A stretch of 64,000 nucleotides of DNA from Xiphias gladius (lineage: Eukaryota > Chordata > Actinopteri > Istiophoriformes > Xiphiidae), in NCBI RefSeq assembly GCF_016859285.1, contig NC_053413.1:19053501-19117500 (forward strand), read 5' to 3'. Under the pieces are notes generated by a model, which saw nothing but the letters and a program-made list of their open reading frames with translations, did no database searches and was not told the DNA's origin. Numbering within the stretch: position 1 is the first letter of the stretch; every line of letters starts with the position of its first letter. Shown in pieces: positions 46,510 to 64,000 of the stretch. The translations under genes and the position numbers were made by a program.

Positions 46510-49500
46510 GGGGAGAGACTTGTTACTGGAGTTCAGATTAGCACAAGGTGAGCTTCCAAAGGGATACACCTCCCCTGTTCCTCCATATATATTTTGAGTG
46601 TTTGAAAACTAGTTTCACTAAAATGTGGCTACACTGCTTCCATGTATTTTCCTCACTGAAACACTGAGGCTCTGCTGGAAGTAGTCTGTTATGAAAACTT
46701 CATCATTAAAACCACTGTAAATTACTGATTTCAAGGTGACCACAGCCCCTGTCCTCCAACACTGAGGAACCTACCAACTGCCACCCTTCAAGCCAGCAGG
46801 TAGTGAATATTTGTTACTCAAAAGACAGATTTTGGGTTGAGTCTAAGTTTTTATTTAGGATTTGCACATTATCTCATGGTTTTTACCTCGAAAATGAGAT
46901 TGCTTTTCTCTCTGAAAAGAACCACATTTGACTCCTAGCTTGACCAGATTGTTTGTTACCCTGACTATTTTCTCTCTGTTTTGATGAGTCCAACATATAT
47001 AAAAGGGTGTGTTTCCAGCTGTTGCTTAGTACAGTATTTTAAAATTTTAACTTTACTTATAAACAGTGGAACATATGAAATCCCCCATCACATCAGGTTT
47101 CCATAGACTCTTGAACAGCCTCTATTTAAAACAACTCTTAACATTTAGTGACAAGATATCCCATTGTAAAGACTGTGCACACACATGTGATTTTTGATCT
47201 TTAAGAATTTACCCATTTTTTTCTAAAAAAAAATAATTAAAAAATAATTAACCACACATTCTTGTATACGTTTTTGTAAAAAATGATAGTCATACTATAA
47301 CCCTGCATGAAAAGCAATCCTATACAAAAGACACAATTAAACTGACATATCGGTACTGAAAAAAAACGGGATGTTGCACTGAATCAAATGAAATGGCCCC
47401 AAACTATCATTTTAGTGGGAGCTGTGTCTCCTATTTGTCTTGTGGTGATTTTGTTTTGAAAACCATGTTGACTCATGTGTCAAGTTTTTGATGAGAGATT
47501 ATTTGTGTTTTGCATGATTTTTCCATCATCATCTCAAAATGCAGAACCAACATGAACACACAAACATCAAATTTTTACTAAAGAAACACTGTCATGGTCA
47601 GTGGAAATTACACGTATAAATTGGTCAGTATATTGCAAATTAAACGATTAAATGTACAGTAATATTCTTAAGCATACATTGAGTTTTCCATGTAACATTT
47701 TCTATATATATATTAATGTCTTTTGTAGATTTATATTAATGTTATAATAAACAATATGTTTGTAGTTGACATAATAGATGCATAATAGGCCTAAATACAG
47801 CATGGTAGAAAACAGTATAATTTGTACATTAAGAGATAACACCTTGTGTTGGAGCATAGACCTTCTGTTGTTTAGCCTGTTAAAGAGGTTTCAGAAGTTT
47901 TATATTAGTCTACAGCAAAGAGACCAGAGCCAGAAAATGGTCAATCCCATGAAAGATTCTTCTTCATTACATTATAAATAGCTACGTAGTTACGTTACTG
48001 TGAACTAAAAAGTCTGTGTAGCTGTAGACACAGTTTTAGACAAAGACCATCCACACCTGAAACATATTAACTAACTAGACAAATTACACTTGTAGGTAAT
48101 GAAGACAGTTACTGACTAGCAAACAAACATGTCAACCAAGATATAATGAAAACGGCCTACCGTATTTCTCACATTTCAACTTAATTATAAGGGCTAAAAC
48201 AACAGAAAGTGTGCATCCGTTATTCCCCCGTGCACTGGTCAAAGCCTCTCAGCAGCGGTCAAGGGCTATTTTGGGACATGCAGCATCATGGCCAATTTGC
48301 TTAATCTTTGCTCACACATAATCAGCATATCAACATAAGGTAACAAACAAAGGAAACAGAGAAACTGCACCAGAGCTGTCTGCAAATCTGTAGTTTTATC
48401 AATATGAGATTAAAAAAATTGTTGGCATGATGTTTTCCTGGAGGAGTGGGACTATTTTATTTGTTCAACTGATGTATTTGCATCATCGCTTATGCGTCTG
48501 GTAGGAAATCTCACTAAAAATTAGGAAAACAAATTTTCCAAAAGTCCTCTGTGCCTTCTCGGCCGAATGTTTCTCTAGTGTCATTTGCACTAAAAGACAT
48601 AGTGAGAAAGTAAATGAATGAATGATTGAAGGGTTGAATAAGTACAGCGAAGGCTTAGTGAGCACCAGAATGAGTAAGTAAATGAAGAAGGGGGTTGATG
48701 AGACTTCATTAAGGTATATGAAATCTGCAGGTCCAATGATATCAGTAAATCTTTAACGCTCCAAACATACCACAGGTGGCTCGGACTGTTTCTAATTTGC
48801 AAGCAGCCTGCATAATCAGATTTGAGAAGTCTTGGCCTAATAGGGATTAGGTTAAAGATTTTGTGTACTTGCTGACAGCATGAGGCAGAATAAGGTCTTT
48901 AAGAGAGCACTTTTACCTCACAGTAGGTATTTCAAATCCACTGTCAGATTTCAGGACAAACAATGTGTCAATATGTGTGTTTGTTGAGTTTATTGCTGCA
49001 TGTAATTAGCGAGAAATATAATCATAATGTTCGATTCTCTGCAGTGCTGTATCCAAACTTGGATGGCTAACACAGAACATCCAAAACGTTTGTACAGTGC
49101 AATAGACTAAGATTAGAATTTTGGTCTTCTAGCAGTGACTAATGATCTAATTGCACCAGGGGCTGAGAGCGGGGTCACTGTACAGCTGTTACCAGACAAT
49201 GTTCCAGTTCCCAACTGCCCCTGACTGAGTAAACGCCTCTAATACCTCCCACTAGCACGCACAGTATCCTGGAAGATGGATGCTGGCCGATGGGGGGATT
49301 GAAGGAAGGGCCTGTGTGGGTCATACAGGGTCCTAGTGAGGAAATGTTCCATTGCATTATTTATTCAAAGTGTGAGTTGGCATAAAATAAAAGCTTTGTT
49401 AATACTTTTGCTACTAGTTTTGGTAAACTGGTGAAAAATAACATGAATTTGGCACAGTATTTGACCTCTATTATTACCTGTATATATATTTATGTAGTGT

Positions 49501-49880
49501 AATTAAGAGCATAGTACATTTTTTGCTCCGTTAAATAATTCAAACCATTTACAGTGATAACCTTCAATCACTAGGCGGTAATGTCACACGCTGATCTGTT
49601 TGGATTAGCAAGATCCAAATTAGCGAGTCAGTCAGCGCAACATAAATGCAGTATAAGATCAACAGTGTGCCATCATCATGGCCTAGATACTGTTGCTCAA
49701 AGGTCACAGGTTTGATCTGTGCCAAAGCCAGTCCAACCAAAGGCTCCCTGAACAAGACAGAAGCTCTTTCACTGACTGATAATTACAATAAATAATTCAA
49801 TGATGTTACAATATACATAAACTAATATTTTTACACATTATACTTGCAAATGACTTACTTTAGGGATAAAAATGTCAACA
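46510..49880. other. 5' side of rp1, no coding exon seen
   Basis: The non-coding first exon of rp1 should be here or further right, but its position cannot be read from sequence alone. AT-rich, with no recognised repeat of size and no convincing open frame. Confidence 0.4.
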
Positions 49881-49899
49881 GTCCCAAACAAGTACTGAC

Positions 49900-50285
49900 A
49901 CTATCATTGCTCCTCCGGCAGAAACCTAAATCAGTGTTTTTCACTCCTTTTGGCTTGAGACCCCTTTACAATGAAAAAATATGTGCTTGTGACTTATTGT
50001 CACCATTTTGGTTATGACCTGGCCCGCCAAAATATTATTTCTTTCCCTCCTGTTTTATTTGCCTAACTTTTAGAGTTTTGAGGAGGATAATTCATCTGGA
50101 AAAATCAGCAACAAAAAAACAAAGATCAGAGGAATGTCTGAAAAAAATATGAATTTTTTATGACATCAATGCTTTTTAGGTTTCCCTAACCTGTTAATCG
50201 TTGCTGAATGCTAATTGCGATCCGTCAGATGTATCTTGTGACCCTTTGGGAGATCCAAACCCCCATGTTGGGAATCATGGACCTA
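49900..50285. repeat. hAT-like non-autonomous element
   Basis: Left end 'cagtgtttttcactccttttggcttgagacccctttac' and right end 'cttgtgaccctttgggagatccaaacccccatgttgggaatcatgg' are the decayed inverse of each other. This 'caccccttt/aaaggggtg' type of end is usual for small hAT-derived MITEs in fish. No transposase. Confidence 0.5.
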
Positions 50286-50299
50286 AGTGGCCTTGATAG

Positions 50300-50810
50300 A
50301 ATAGTTGTGGCTGTGACAATAAAATCGTTATTTTGGTTTCATTATTTTTCATTATTATTTTCTCGATTAATTTGTGGGTCTATAATCAGAAAATTAATTT
50401 GTTTTTTTAATAGTTCCATCACAATTTCATAAGTTAAGTCTTCAGATTGCTTGTTTTGTCTGAACAACAGTCCAAAGAATTTGAGAGGCTGAGATCAGTG
50501 AAATTTTTTGTATTTGTGCTTAAAAATTACTGAAACCATAAATCATTTATCAAAACAGTTGCCGATTAATTTTCTGTCAATCAACTAATCATTGAAATCG
50601 ACCAATCATTTCAGCTCTACAGCTGAGAGTGCGTGGGAAAGAATTGCCATACCATAAAACCAAATAAACCCATCTGAGAACTGGGAATCAGTGCATGTTT
50701 TGGCATTTTTGGCCTTAAAAATCAGTTAAACGATTAATATATTATTTAAATTGTTGGCATTTAATTTTCAGTCACTCAATTTGGAGATTAACCAACAAAT
50801 CGTTTAAGTT
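50300..50810. repeat. 'attaatcg' repeat family C, two adjoining copies
   Basis: Contains 'tctcgattaatttgtgggtctataatcag', 'tcaaaacagttgccgattaattttctgtcaatcaactaatc', and again 'aaacgattaatatattatttaaattg...tttaattttcagtcactcaatt'. Shares phrases with the copies at 51.9-52.2 and 63.5-64.0 kb. Confidence 0.65.
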
Positions 50811-51300
50811 CTGGACGTGGAGACACCAAATGTATTTATTTGTGAAATTGAAAGGTTTCCAGAAACAGCCCATTGTTGACCCCAAGCAGAGACGCAAGAG
50901 GCACTTTGGCGCTATCTAACGATAGGTAGCGATATTGCCCAAAAAAGGGCTTTGTTTTGGTTGCAGGAGGAACAATCTTTGTGCAGAGCTAGATAAAACA
51001 TGAAGTTATATCCAGGTGTTAAAAAATTGTGTCCCCTTGCCTGATTACAGCGCTGACTGGTGAACTCTTACTGCTCTGCCCGACCGCTGCCGGAGGAATC
51101 TTGAGTTCCGTCTCGATTAACTCCCCTTGAACTCATCCTGAATCAACTAGCCAGGTCTGCTACACAGCGGCGGGTCAGTGTGTGCAGTCCCGGTCCGCCT
51201 GGTAGACACCTCCGCCGCTTTCGCTTCAGTGGCGTGGTCTTTGTCGTCTTGTCTTTTCCCCACTCGCTCCCAGTTTTTGGATTCCATCAGATCAGTCAAC

Positions 51301-56871
<5,571 letters not shown>

Positions 56872-57232
56872 GTCTGCAGGCGTCATCCACGGCACTCTGA
56901 CAAGTAGCAAAATTCCTGGACCAGGTTCTGTCTATCTGCAACCGATTGGAGCTTTGTATTCTGTGGTACATGGTACACAATACGCCATACAAAGATGCCA
57001 CTGTGGTTACCGTTTGAATAAATATCCTGTTCATAGATTGAGCTCATTGTCAGTTCCCCAATACCCTCCCTCCAAAATCTTTTACTATTGTTATTAGTTG
57101 TTTCTGACTGTTATATGCGATCAATCTTGTCTCATTCTCTTTTATCAGCATTTTTTATATGTAGTTTTAACACGTTGGACAATGTTGTTTTGCTTTCCCC
57201 TCACAACATTGCATTGTTTTATTTAATTTCCC

Positions 57233-57238
57233 AATAAA
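57233..57238 (+). terminator. tcea1: tcea1 poly(A) signal
   Basis: AATAAA about 360 nt after the tcea1 stop codon, followed by a GT-rich stretch within 40 nt. Confidence 0.75.
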
Positions 57239-57259
57239 GTGTAATCCATTTGATTAAAT

Positions 57260-60190
57260 AGAAGTGATTTTCATTAGCTGTGTGATGTGCCTTCAGTCTC
57301 TTCTGGCTATGTGAATCTTTAACATTATACTAATGCAATCAAGGATCTGAAAGGACAAACGTGTGTGTGTGTGTTGGTGTGTATCTCCCTTTTCGTGTCG
57401 AGGAGTATACATTTGTTATTGGCTGAATGTTCCTCACATCAAAGTGAATGCTGGTGTATGCATATTAATCTGTCTAGGGAGAGGATAATGTCATTGGTTG
57501 AACCAGGGAAGAGACACAATTGCTTCCCTTTCCTCTAGGTTTTTTTTTTTTTTTTTTGAATTGCCAGGTGCAACCACTCTGTGGTCCTGAGCTGTTGCGC
57601 TGTCTTACCTCCACACAAACTGAACCCAGACCAGTGACACAAGAGTAACTAGGTTTAATCATTCAATTTTAGGAAAGCTACAAGGCCAAAACGTCACCTA
57701 ATATCTACTAATTAAATGTAATATGGAGATTGATTGCAATGTGTATTTCCAATTCTAGTCAAAGAGATCAGTGCTTCAGTACACTTTTTTACGTCTTATC
57801 TAATAAGAATCAGCTTCTTACTGATTAGATAGGCCCAGGCTAAAACATAAATTAAAATGGTACATTTCTTTATTGGGATTAACCTGACCAGCCTGTTTGA
57901 TGGCAAAAGCTCCTAGCATTTTGTGCAAACATCATCCTGTAATGTGGGGGTTACCAAGAGGTTGCTGAGGGATCAGAAAATGATGATCATGATTGCTTTT
58001 TTTAAAATTGTAATTTACCAGATAGTTTTACTTCTTCAGGTCTCTAAAAACTATTCAGGGGAAACAGCGTGAGAGAGGAGCGTCAGTTTCAACTCGTTCA
58101 CATACTGCGAACAATCTGTGTTTATGTAGTTTAAATCACTTTAACTTGTGTTTTGTTGGCATTGGCTTTACTTCTTCATAGTTTGGGGTCCCACACTGCT
58201 ATATATGTAAAAATAATTGTAAATTCAAACATATTTTTTCTTTAGAATATATTTTGTTCTTTTCTTATGACCCTATTAAAGCCCTGTATGTACAAAATTA
58301 TTGAAGTGGCAACTCTTAATGACCCCGAGTGACCAAACAGCATTGTTATTACGGCAAATAAGGAAATATTTCATGTCTTATATGTCAGAGATATTTTCCG
58401 TTCGTTAGCCATCTAGTCATTCCAATACAAAGACATGGACAGTATGTTATTTTACTACTCATATTACTTGGGATCAGTTGGATTCCAGAAAGGTCAAACT
58501 CCCTGTTATACCTCATATAAACAAACTGTTATAAAACTCCAATAACACAAATCCTAATAGACTAATCTGTGATCACAGATACAGAGCAGATAAATATCCA
58601 TTGCATTTAAATGGTTTTACAGCCGGGGTCTCTTAAGACCTCACACAGAAGTAGAATGCCATTTCCTCAAGCAGACCTCTAAAACATCTGTCGTCCATTC
58701 AAAGTAATGGGTATGAGCAACTGGAAAAGTCATGAAGCACCAATGTGATAAAACAATGTTTAGTATGTTTTATCAGCACTTACCAAAAAGGGCCAGGCTT
58801 CTTTAACCCATCTCATGAACAACTTAAACTAAATCGATCGTCTTCGTCAGGATTCACCTGATCAGTCCCTCTGATTGAAAAACAAACACCATCCTGTACT
58901 TAACACACTGACACATAAAGACAAAGAAGCAATTCACTCACACCACCTTCAACTGTCAGTGATTTCTCTGACTTGCTGATTTATTGAAAAGTCCTTTAAT
59001 GCTACTTATCAATAGACAGCAGGACTTCAGTGAAATTCTAATTAGACTTGTATATAAAATTGTTGAGTAATTTCCCAGGTTTTTTTTTTAATGCTTCATA
59101 GCTGTGTTGTGGTTTGGTGATCAAATCATTTCAGAGTCAATAAAATTATTGTGCTTTATTTTTATCTTAATCAAAATGCCCACAATTCATCAGTTTCTTG
59201 TAGAGTAGCAGAAAAAAAAACTAAACCATATACTGTAAACATTCACATTATTTGTTTTTTTTAAAATGTATTCTTCAGTAAACTCAGCGCAAAATAACAC
59301 ATTTCATATAGTAAACAGAAGAAGAAATAACATTTATAGGCATCGCTCCAAACCATTGGCTTAGATTGTGTTTTGAGGTTGATCTGCGTGGTGTATCCAT
59401 CAGCTCAAATTGCACATAGTTAAAGTTAACTCTAAGACAAGTAGGAGTGCCACCGTGAAACACACAGGTTGGCAAGAAGTTCAGATCAACCAGCCCTATT
59501 CATTGATCTTTATCCTCCACAAATAAAAACGCGTTTTCATCACCCTCCATGCTACCAGAATGGACCGATGTAGTCATAACTAAGGAATCGAGACAAAACA
59601 CATGCGATAATTTGGCCAATGAGAGGGACAGTTTCCAGTAAACTGCCTTCGTGCTCCAGTCACCACCCTTATGGCAAGAGTCTGAAAACAACCGTTGCCC
59701 ATGAGAAAGATGTCATAAAACTGAATGTCAAGGCACTTCCCCATGTGAGGATCTTGTCTTTGAGTGACATGTTTGTGAGGCAACAAAGTAATTCAACTAA
59801 AACTATCAGAATACACAAAAGTATTAAACACTTGGCAACTCCAATTTTAGTCAGTGGAAATGCTCACGATAAACATATGAACACAGTTTACATGGTAGCT
59901 TTGGTGTTGCTGCTAACCTGGCCTGACCCCAGTGTCAGTTTCAATCGATCAAGTCAATTTCATACAGCAGATTTTTTAGTCCAAACCCTCCGAGATGATT
60001 CAACCTGCTGTCAAAAAACGTCAATCTCACACAAATATCAGTAACGCTTTATTTTACAGGTCTGTAATTTCCAACAAGTTCCCTTGAAAGAATTATGTAA
60101 TGTAGTAGTATTTATTGCTAAAATAGAGACAACTCAATTGGTACACTTCAACGTAATTAATTCCAGTTAGTTGCTAGCATGCTAGCGGGA
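57260..60190. other. convergent intergenic space between tcea1 and rgs20
   Basis: AT-rich, with a poly-T tract at 57540-57557. A 141 codon plus-strand frame at 59619-60044 has no recognisable domain. Minus-strand AATAAA hexamers at about 60111-60116, 60048-60053 and 59155-59160 are candidate ends of a long rgs20 3' UTR. Confidence 0.4.
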
Positions 60191-60194
60191 TTAT

Positions 60195-60600
60195 ATACCG
60201 GATTTTTTTTTGGCTGAGAGCGCTTGCCAGGCAACCAGCGGAGTGTCCAGAAAGTCACTGCTCCGAGGATCCTGGAGTGTCTGCTGGTTTCCTGGCAATT
60301 GCTCAGACCCGAGAAATAGTCTGGCACATAACCTGGCGGAACAGCACATTTTTTTTACACTTTGGATTTTGTTTGGATTAAACAAATGAGATATCTTGTG
60401 CCAGCTATCGAGCTTCGAAGGTGCTAAGTGGGTTTTGTTGCCCTTTGGACAGAGCACCGCTAGCTGTTCCCCCCTGTTTCCAGTCTTTCTGCTAAGCTAA
60501 GATAACTAAGTTAGCATGCAGGCATGGGAGTGGTATCAATCTTCTCATCTAACTCTCAGTTTAAAAAAAAGAAAGCAAATGAGCATATTTCCTTAATTGT
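60195..60600. repeat. fold-back MITE-like family B, copy 3
   Basis: The right arm is well preserved: 'ttgccctttggacagagcaccgctagctgttcccccctgtttccagtctttctgctaagctaagataac...gggagtggtatcaatcttctcatctaactctcag'. The left arm is largely lost. Confidence 0.75.
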
Positions 60601-61797
60601 TGTACTCTTCATTTCAGAATAGTAAACTAATAATGAATGAATATTTACTCATTTAACTGGAGCATTTCTTTCAAAGAAACCTTACCCATATCTAGTACCA
60701 AATCACATAGTTCTTTCCAGAAAACTTATTGGAAAGTTATCAGGACATTACAGACCCGTAAAATGTAGTTTTACCAAGGTTTCTACATTTTCTGACATTG
60801 ATTTAACAGTGATTTAACTTCACCGTAGTATTTAAATATAATTTGTACCTGTTGGTTTTTATATATTGGCAATAGGTATCAATAAATAAAAAATACTTCA
60901 TCTGGTAAATAGAATAACTATGGTTCTTTTGTCACACTGATAAAACTAAGTTAAAATTATGAGGTGTGCAGTGGGTAGCACTTGAATAAAAAAATGTGTC
61001 TTAAATAGTGCCTTAAATAGGCAGTCGTCTGTGGTTAAGATTGAGTAAAGAAAGTTATAACGCCCTTCCATTATTGATTTTAGTTTCTTAAGGAGACAAA
61101 CTGCACACCGTGACAAGGGCTATCGTCACTTTGTCTCTTTAACCACACTTACAGTAATTTTGATCACGCACAGGTTCTACATGAACTGGAGTTGCCAAGT
61201 CGTTGTCACAGGTACCAAAGTGTGAGGTCAGGTAACAAAACCGGGTGAAACCAAAGTAAAATCATACAGTACCCCACAAAGCTGCCTGCAAGTACAGCTA
61301 ACATGTAGCCTTTGACTTGAGCTTTGATTTTCATACGCAGTAAATAGAACTAGGCGTTTCCACATAAAATACCCACAATTCCATTTTTACTATTTACAAA
61401 CTCATAAATATATAGTCTACAGTAGGAATCATTTTCCCCCCAAACAATCATACAAAAAACAACAGACCATAAAAAACTCTGAACACAAATAAAATAGATT
61501 ATTTCTATCAAAAGAAAGAAAAAGAAATCAGAAACAAAATGTATTCGTATTCCTTTGGAGTGTTTTGCTATGTTGATCTGTAGCAGTACTTGTGATTTCA
61601 AGCCCTCGGGAGATTTTGAGACCTGAGTGTCTTCGGTCAGGTGCAGATCACAATAGAGCTGAGATCCCTGGGAGGGGCCAGGCCTGGGGCCCGGTTCATG
61701 TAATCCTACACTGAACATACAAAGTAAATTTTAAAAAATGGGGGGTAAGGATTGGGGGGAAATAAAGAGAGTGAAAAGATCAGAGGTGACCACTACC

Positions 61798-63121
61798 CTA
61801 AGATTCGGGGGACTGCTCTGACAGAGCGTTGAGCAGGTTTTTGTAGGCCGGGGAGTTCATGTAGCGGGGATACGAGTCTCTTTGCATTAGTGTGTAGATC
61901 TGCAGCTGGGCGTCGTCAAACGTGTGCGAGGTGGGCTCCAACATGTTCCTGTTGATTGCCTCGCGCACACGGGAGTCAAGGCTCACCTGGGAGTACAGAG
62001 AATAAAGCATTAGGAGGAACAGCGTGCGCACTTTCTATGTGACAAGGTTTTTTAAAGAATGCCTTTGCATTTTTGGGAAGTATGTTTATTTGTTTTCATA
62101 CTGAGAGTCAGATGACAAGATCTTGTGCCTGTACAGTAAATGTGAAGCTATCCTGAGTAACCGATTAGCTTAGCTTAGCATAAATACTGGGAGCAAGGGT
62201 AAACAACTAGCCTGGGCCTATCTAAAAATAACAAAATACACCTGCAAGAGCTCTATACCTCACTAATTAACCTGTTCAATCTTGTTTGTTTAATGAGTAC
62301 AAAAGCTAAAGTGTAGAAATGACAATTCCTCGTTTACGGGGGTTTCGGTTTCTTTCCATTTACTTGGCTGTTGTCATTTTTACAGTTCGGATTTTGCACG
62401 GGTTAAATAAACCAGATTAAACGTGTTCATTAGTGAGGTACAGAAGTGCTGGGAGGCGGATTTTGTCACCTTTGGGCAGAGCCAGGCAAGCTGTTTTCCC
62501 CCTGTTTTCAGTCTTTACGCTAAGCTTAGTCAACAGGCTGGTGGCTGTAGCTTCATATTTACCATACAGACAGAGGGATATCGGTCTTCTTATCTAACTG
62601 TCACTAAGAGAGTGATTACATATTTCCTTTAAAATCAGGAAGAATGAGATGAACATTTGTCAGACATTACGAGGTTTCACCCTTGAAATCAACACAGGTC
62701 TAAAAGAACAATGAGACTGGGCTGTCAGACCTCTTTTGGCGAGAGAATGGAGATGTAATCCTCGTAGATGACCCGAGCCTTCTCCTCTATCGCACTCTTA
62801 TTGGTCTCTTTGCTGAACTCCTCACAGGCTAACCAGAAGAGCATGTTCTCCTCGCTGAACTCGGTGCGAAGAAACTGTCTGAAGGAGTTCCTCCCCGCCG
62901 GGCAACACATGAGCTTGTCAAACGACTGCCCCCATGAGCGCACCTCCTCCAACGTCGGCTTAGGACTGCAGAGAGCACGGACAACATGGGAGTGAGTGAC
63001 TTCAACATTTAGCAAAAAAAAAAAAAAAAGTTTTTAAATAACTGACCAGTCTTCACAGTCTGAGGTCCCTTCTTTGACGTCATAAGACGCCTTTCGGTTC
63101 CTATCATCCCGGTCTTCATTC
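61798..63121 (-). CDS. rgs20: regulator of G-protein signalling 20, 3' part (last three coding exons)
   Basis: RZ-subfamily RGS proteins speed GTP hydrolysis by Gi/Gz alpha subunits at membranes. Exons 63121-63047 (75 nt), 62965-62731 (235) and 61986-61798 (189, with stop TAG) join in frame: NEDRDDRNRKASYDVKEGTSDCED, then CPKPTLEEVRSWGQSFDKLM, the RGS box (FLRTEFSEENMLFWLACEEF; EEKARVIYEDYISILSPKE; VSLDSRVREAINRNM; DDAQLQIYTLMQRDSYPRY) and the end SEQSPES. The Asn of SEEN, which contacts the G alpha switch regions, is present. The upstream exon with the cysteine string and palmitoylation sites lies beyond 64 kb, so the gene is cut by the window edge, not broken. RGS17 and RGS19 are close relatives; convergence with tcea1, as in human 8q11, favours RGS20. 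The middle exon's donor is weak (GAG|GTCTGA). Confidence 0.85.
62060..62635. repeat. fold-back MITE-like family B, copy 4 (fills an rgs20 intron)
   Basis: Left arm 'gattagcttagcttagcataaatactgggagcaagggtaaacaactagcctgggcctatc' and right arm 'cacctttgggcagagccaggcaagctgttttccccctgttttcagtctttacgctaagctta...ggctgtagcttcatatttacc' are inverted complements. It makes up about three quarters of the 744 nt intron. Confidence 0.85.
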
Positions 63122-63494
63122 CTAAGGATGAGACGGACATGAAAACACATCAAAGAAGAGCTAAATAAAGATTTAACAACCACCACCACTAGGACTGAAA
63201 TTTCATTTTTCATCAAGTGTACTAATTTGATAATCATGAACTGCAGATCATAATTTCTCCAAAGAAATCATTTATTAATATATATGAATCATCTCACTGT
63301 ACATATCTATAATTTATTTCACAGTGTAACATAAACTTTGTGCAATAACATATACATCTTCATACATAAGTATAAGCAGGCTGTATATGTTATACATATA
63401 ATGTTAACATATGGACATAAAACCACATTTGTAAACAGAGTGACTGATATTTTTCCCGGCATTCTTTGTCATTCTTTCCCACACACTCTCAACT

Positions 63495-63985
63495 GTAGAG
63501 CTGAAATGATTGGTCGGTTCATCGATTAGTTGGCTGACAGAAAAGAATTGTTTCGGTCATTTTTTAAGCAAAATGACAAACATTTCGTTTCTTGAAACCT
63601 GTCAAATGTGAATATTTGCTAGCTTTCTTACACTTCTATGATAGTAAACAGAATTAGAACTGCAATAGTTAGTTGATTGAATCAATTAGTTGATCGACTG
63701 AAAAATGAATATTTTGACAATCAATTAATCGTGAAGTAATTTGGTAACGAAAAAATGGCCAAGAAAGGGCTGTTTTCAGCCTCTCAGATATAGAGATTTC
63801 TTGCTTTGCTCTGTTTTATACCGTATTAGAGTAAATATCTTTGCACTGCTGGTTGACGAATTCATCTTTGACTCTGAGAAACTGGGTCGGACATTTTTTA
63901 CTGATTTCTGATTTTTAATAGACCACAGGATTAGCTGATTAAGTGAGAATGGAAATAATCATTATTTGCAGACATAAAAAGGAAA
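63495..63985. repeat. 'attaatcg' repeat family C, two adjoining parts
   Basis: 'gtagagctgaaatgattggtcggttcatcgattagttggctgacagaaaag' and then 'actgcaatagttagttgattgaatcaattagttgatcgactg...caatcaattaatcg' with 'agcctctcagatatagagatttcttgctttgctctgttttata', the usual interior of the family. Confidence 0.7.
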
Positions 63986-64000
63986 ATATTTGAGTTTTAG

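Noticed and set aside
50880-50960. Inverted repeat 'gctatctaacgataggtagcg' upstream of tcea1 as an operator or structured RNA
   Set aside because: Imperfect and short; arms of this size are expected by chance in 64 kb, and nothing around it supports a function.
51178-51300. Upstream in-frame extension of tcea1 by 41 codons
   Set aside because: The frame is open upstream but the first codon is GTG and no ATG precedes 51301. TFIIS proteins begin at the MGKKEEE-type start, and ATG 51301 has a good context.
59619-60044. 141 codon plus-strand open frame between tcea1 and rgs20
   Set aside because: No recognisable motif, mixed composition like its AT-rich surroundings, and no splice or promoter signals. 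It probably lies in the antisense of the rgs20 3' UTR.

Overview
The window is vertebrate nuclear DNA, almost certainly from a ray-finned (teleost, probably percomorph) fish. It has AT-rich non-coding DNA, small coding exons with GT-AG introns, short dispersed repeat families of a type common in teleost genomes, and orthologues of vimentin, RP1, TCEA1 and RGS20 whose exon sizes can be read directly. There is nothing prokaryotic in it: no operons, no CRISPR array, no rRNA or tRNA that I could support.

Layout. 1-8.5 kb is mostly intergenic or intronic, with an old teleost repeat (200-825), a degenerate LINE fragment (about 3.1-3.9 kb) and a short dispersed repeat (about 7.0-7.5 kb). From 8.6 to 18.0 kb three phase-compatible exons on the minus strand (17701-17962, 14245-14280, 8572-8667), starting in a CpG-rich block, look like the 5' part of a gene I do not recognise. 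19-21 kb is repeats. 21.2-27.6 kb is a complete vimentin gene on the minus strand (nine exons, 455 aa). 27.7-35.7 kb is non-coding, with simple repeats, several copies of one MITE-like family and one orphan exon-like segment. 35.8-46.5 kb is rp1 on the minus strand (two doublecortin domains plus a 5.7 kb terminal exon, 2183 aa). 51.3-57.2 kb is tcea1 on the plus strand (ten coding exons, 311 aa, one AT-AC U12-type intron). 61.8-63.1 kb holds the last three coding exons of rgs20 on the minus strand; its 5' part lies beyond the right edge.

The order and orientation rgs20 > < tcea1 and tcea1 divergent from rp1 match human 8q11-12 as I know it, but the genes lying between TCEA1 and RP1 in human (LYPLA1, MRPL15, SOX17) are absent here. 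Vimentin, on human chromosome 10, is the next gene beyond rp1.

The genes do not form a pathway. rp1 is a photoreceptor axoneme protein, vim a cytoskeletal filament protein, tcea1 a general RNA polymerase II elongation factor and rgs20 a G-protein GTPase activator. The items most worth following are the unidentified minus-strand gene, the AT-AC intron of tcea1, the rp1 C-terminus that stops on a CaaX-like CPIL, and the roughly 450-residue acidic insertion in rp1.
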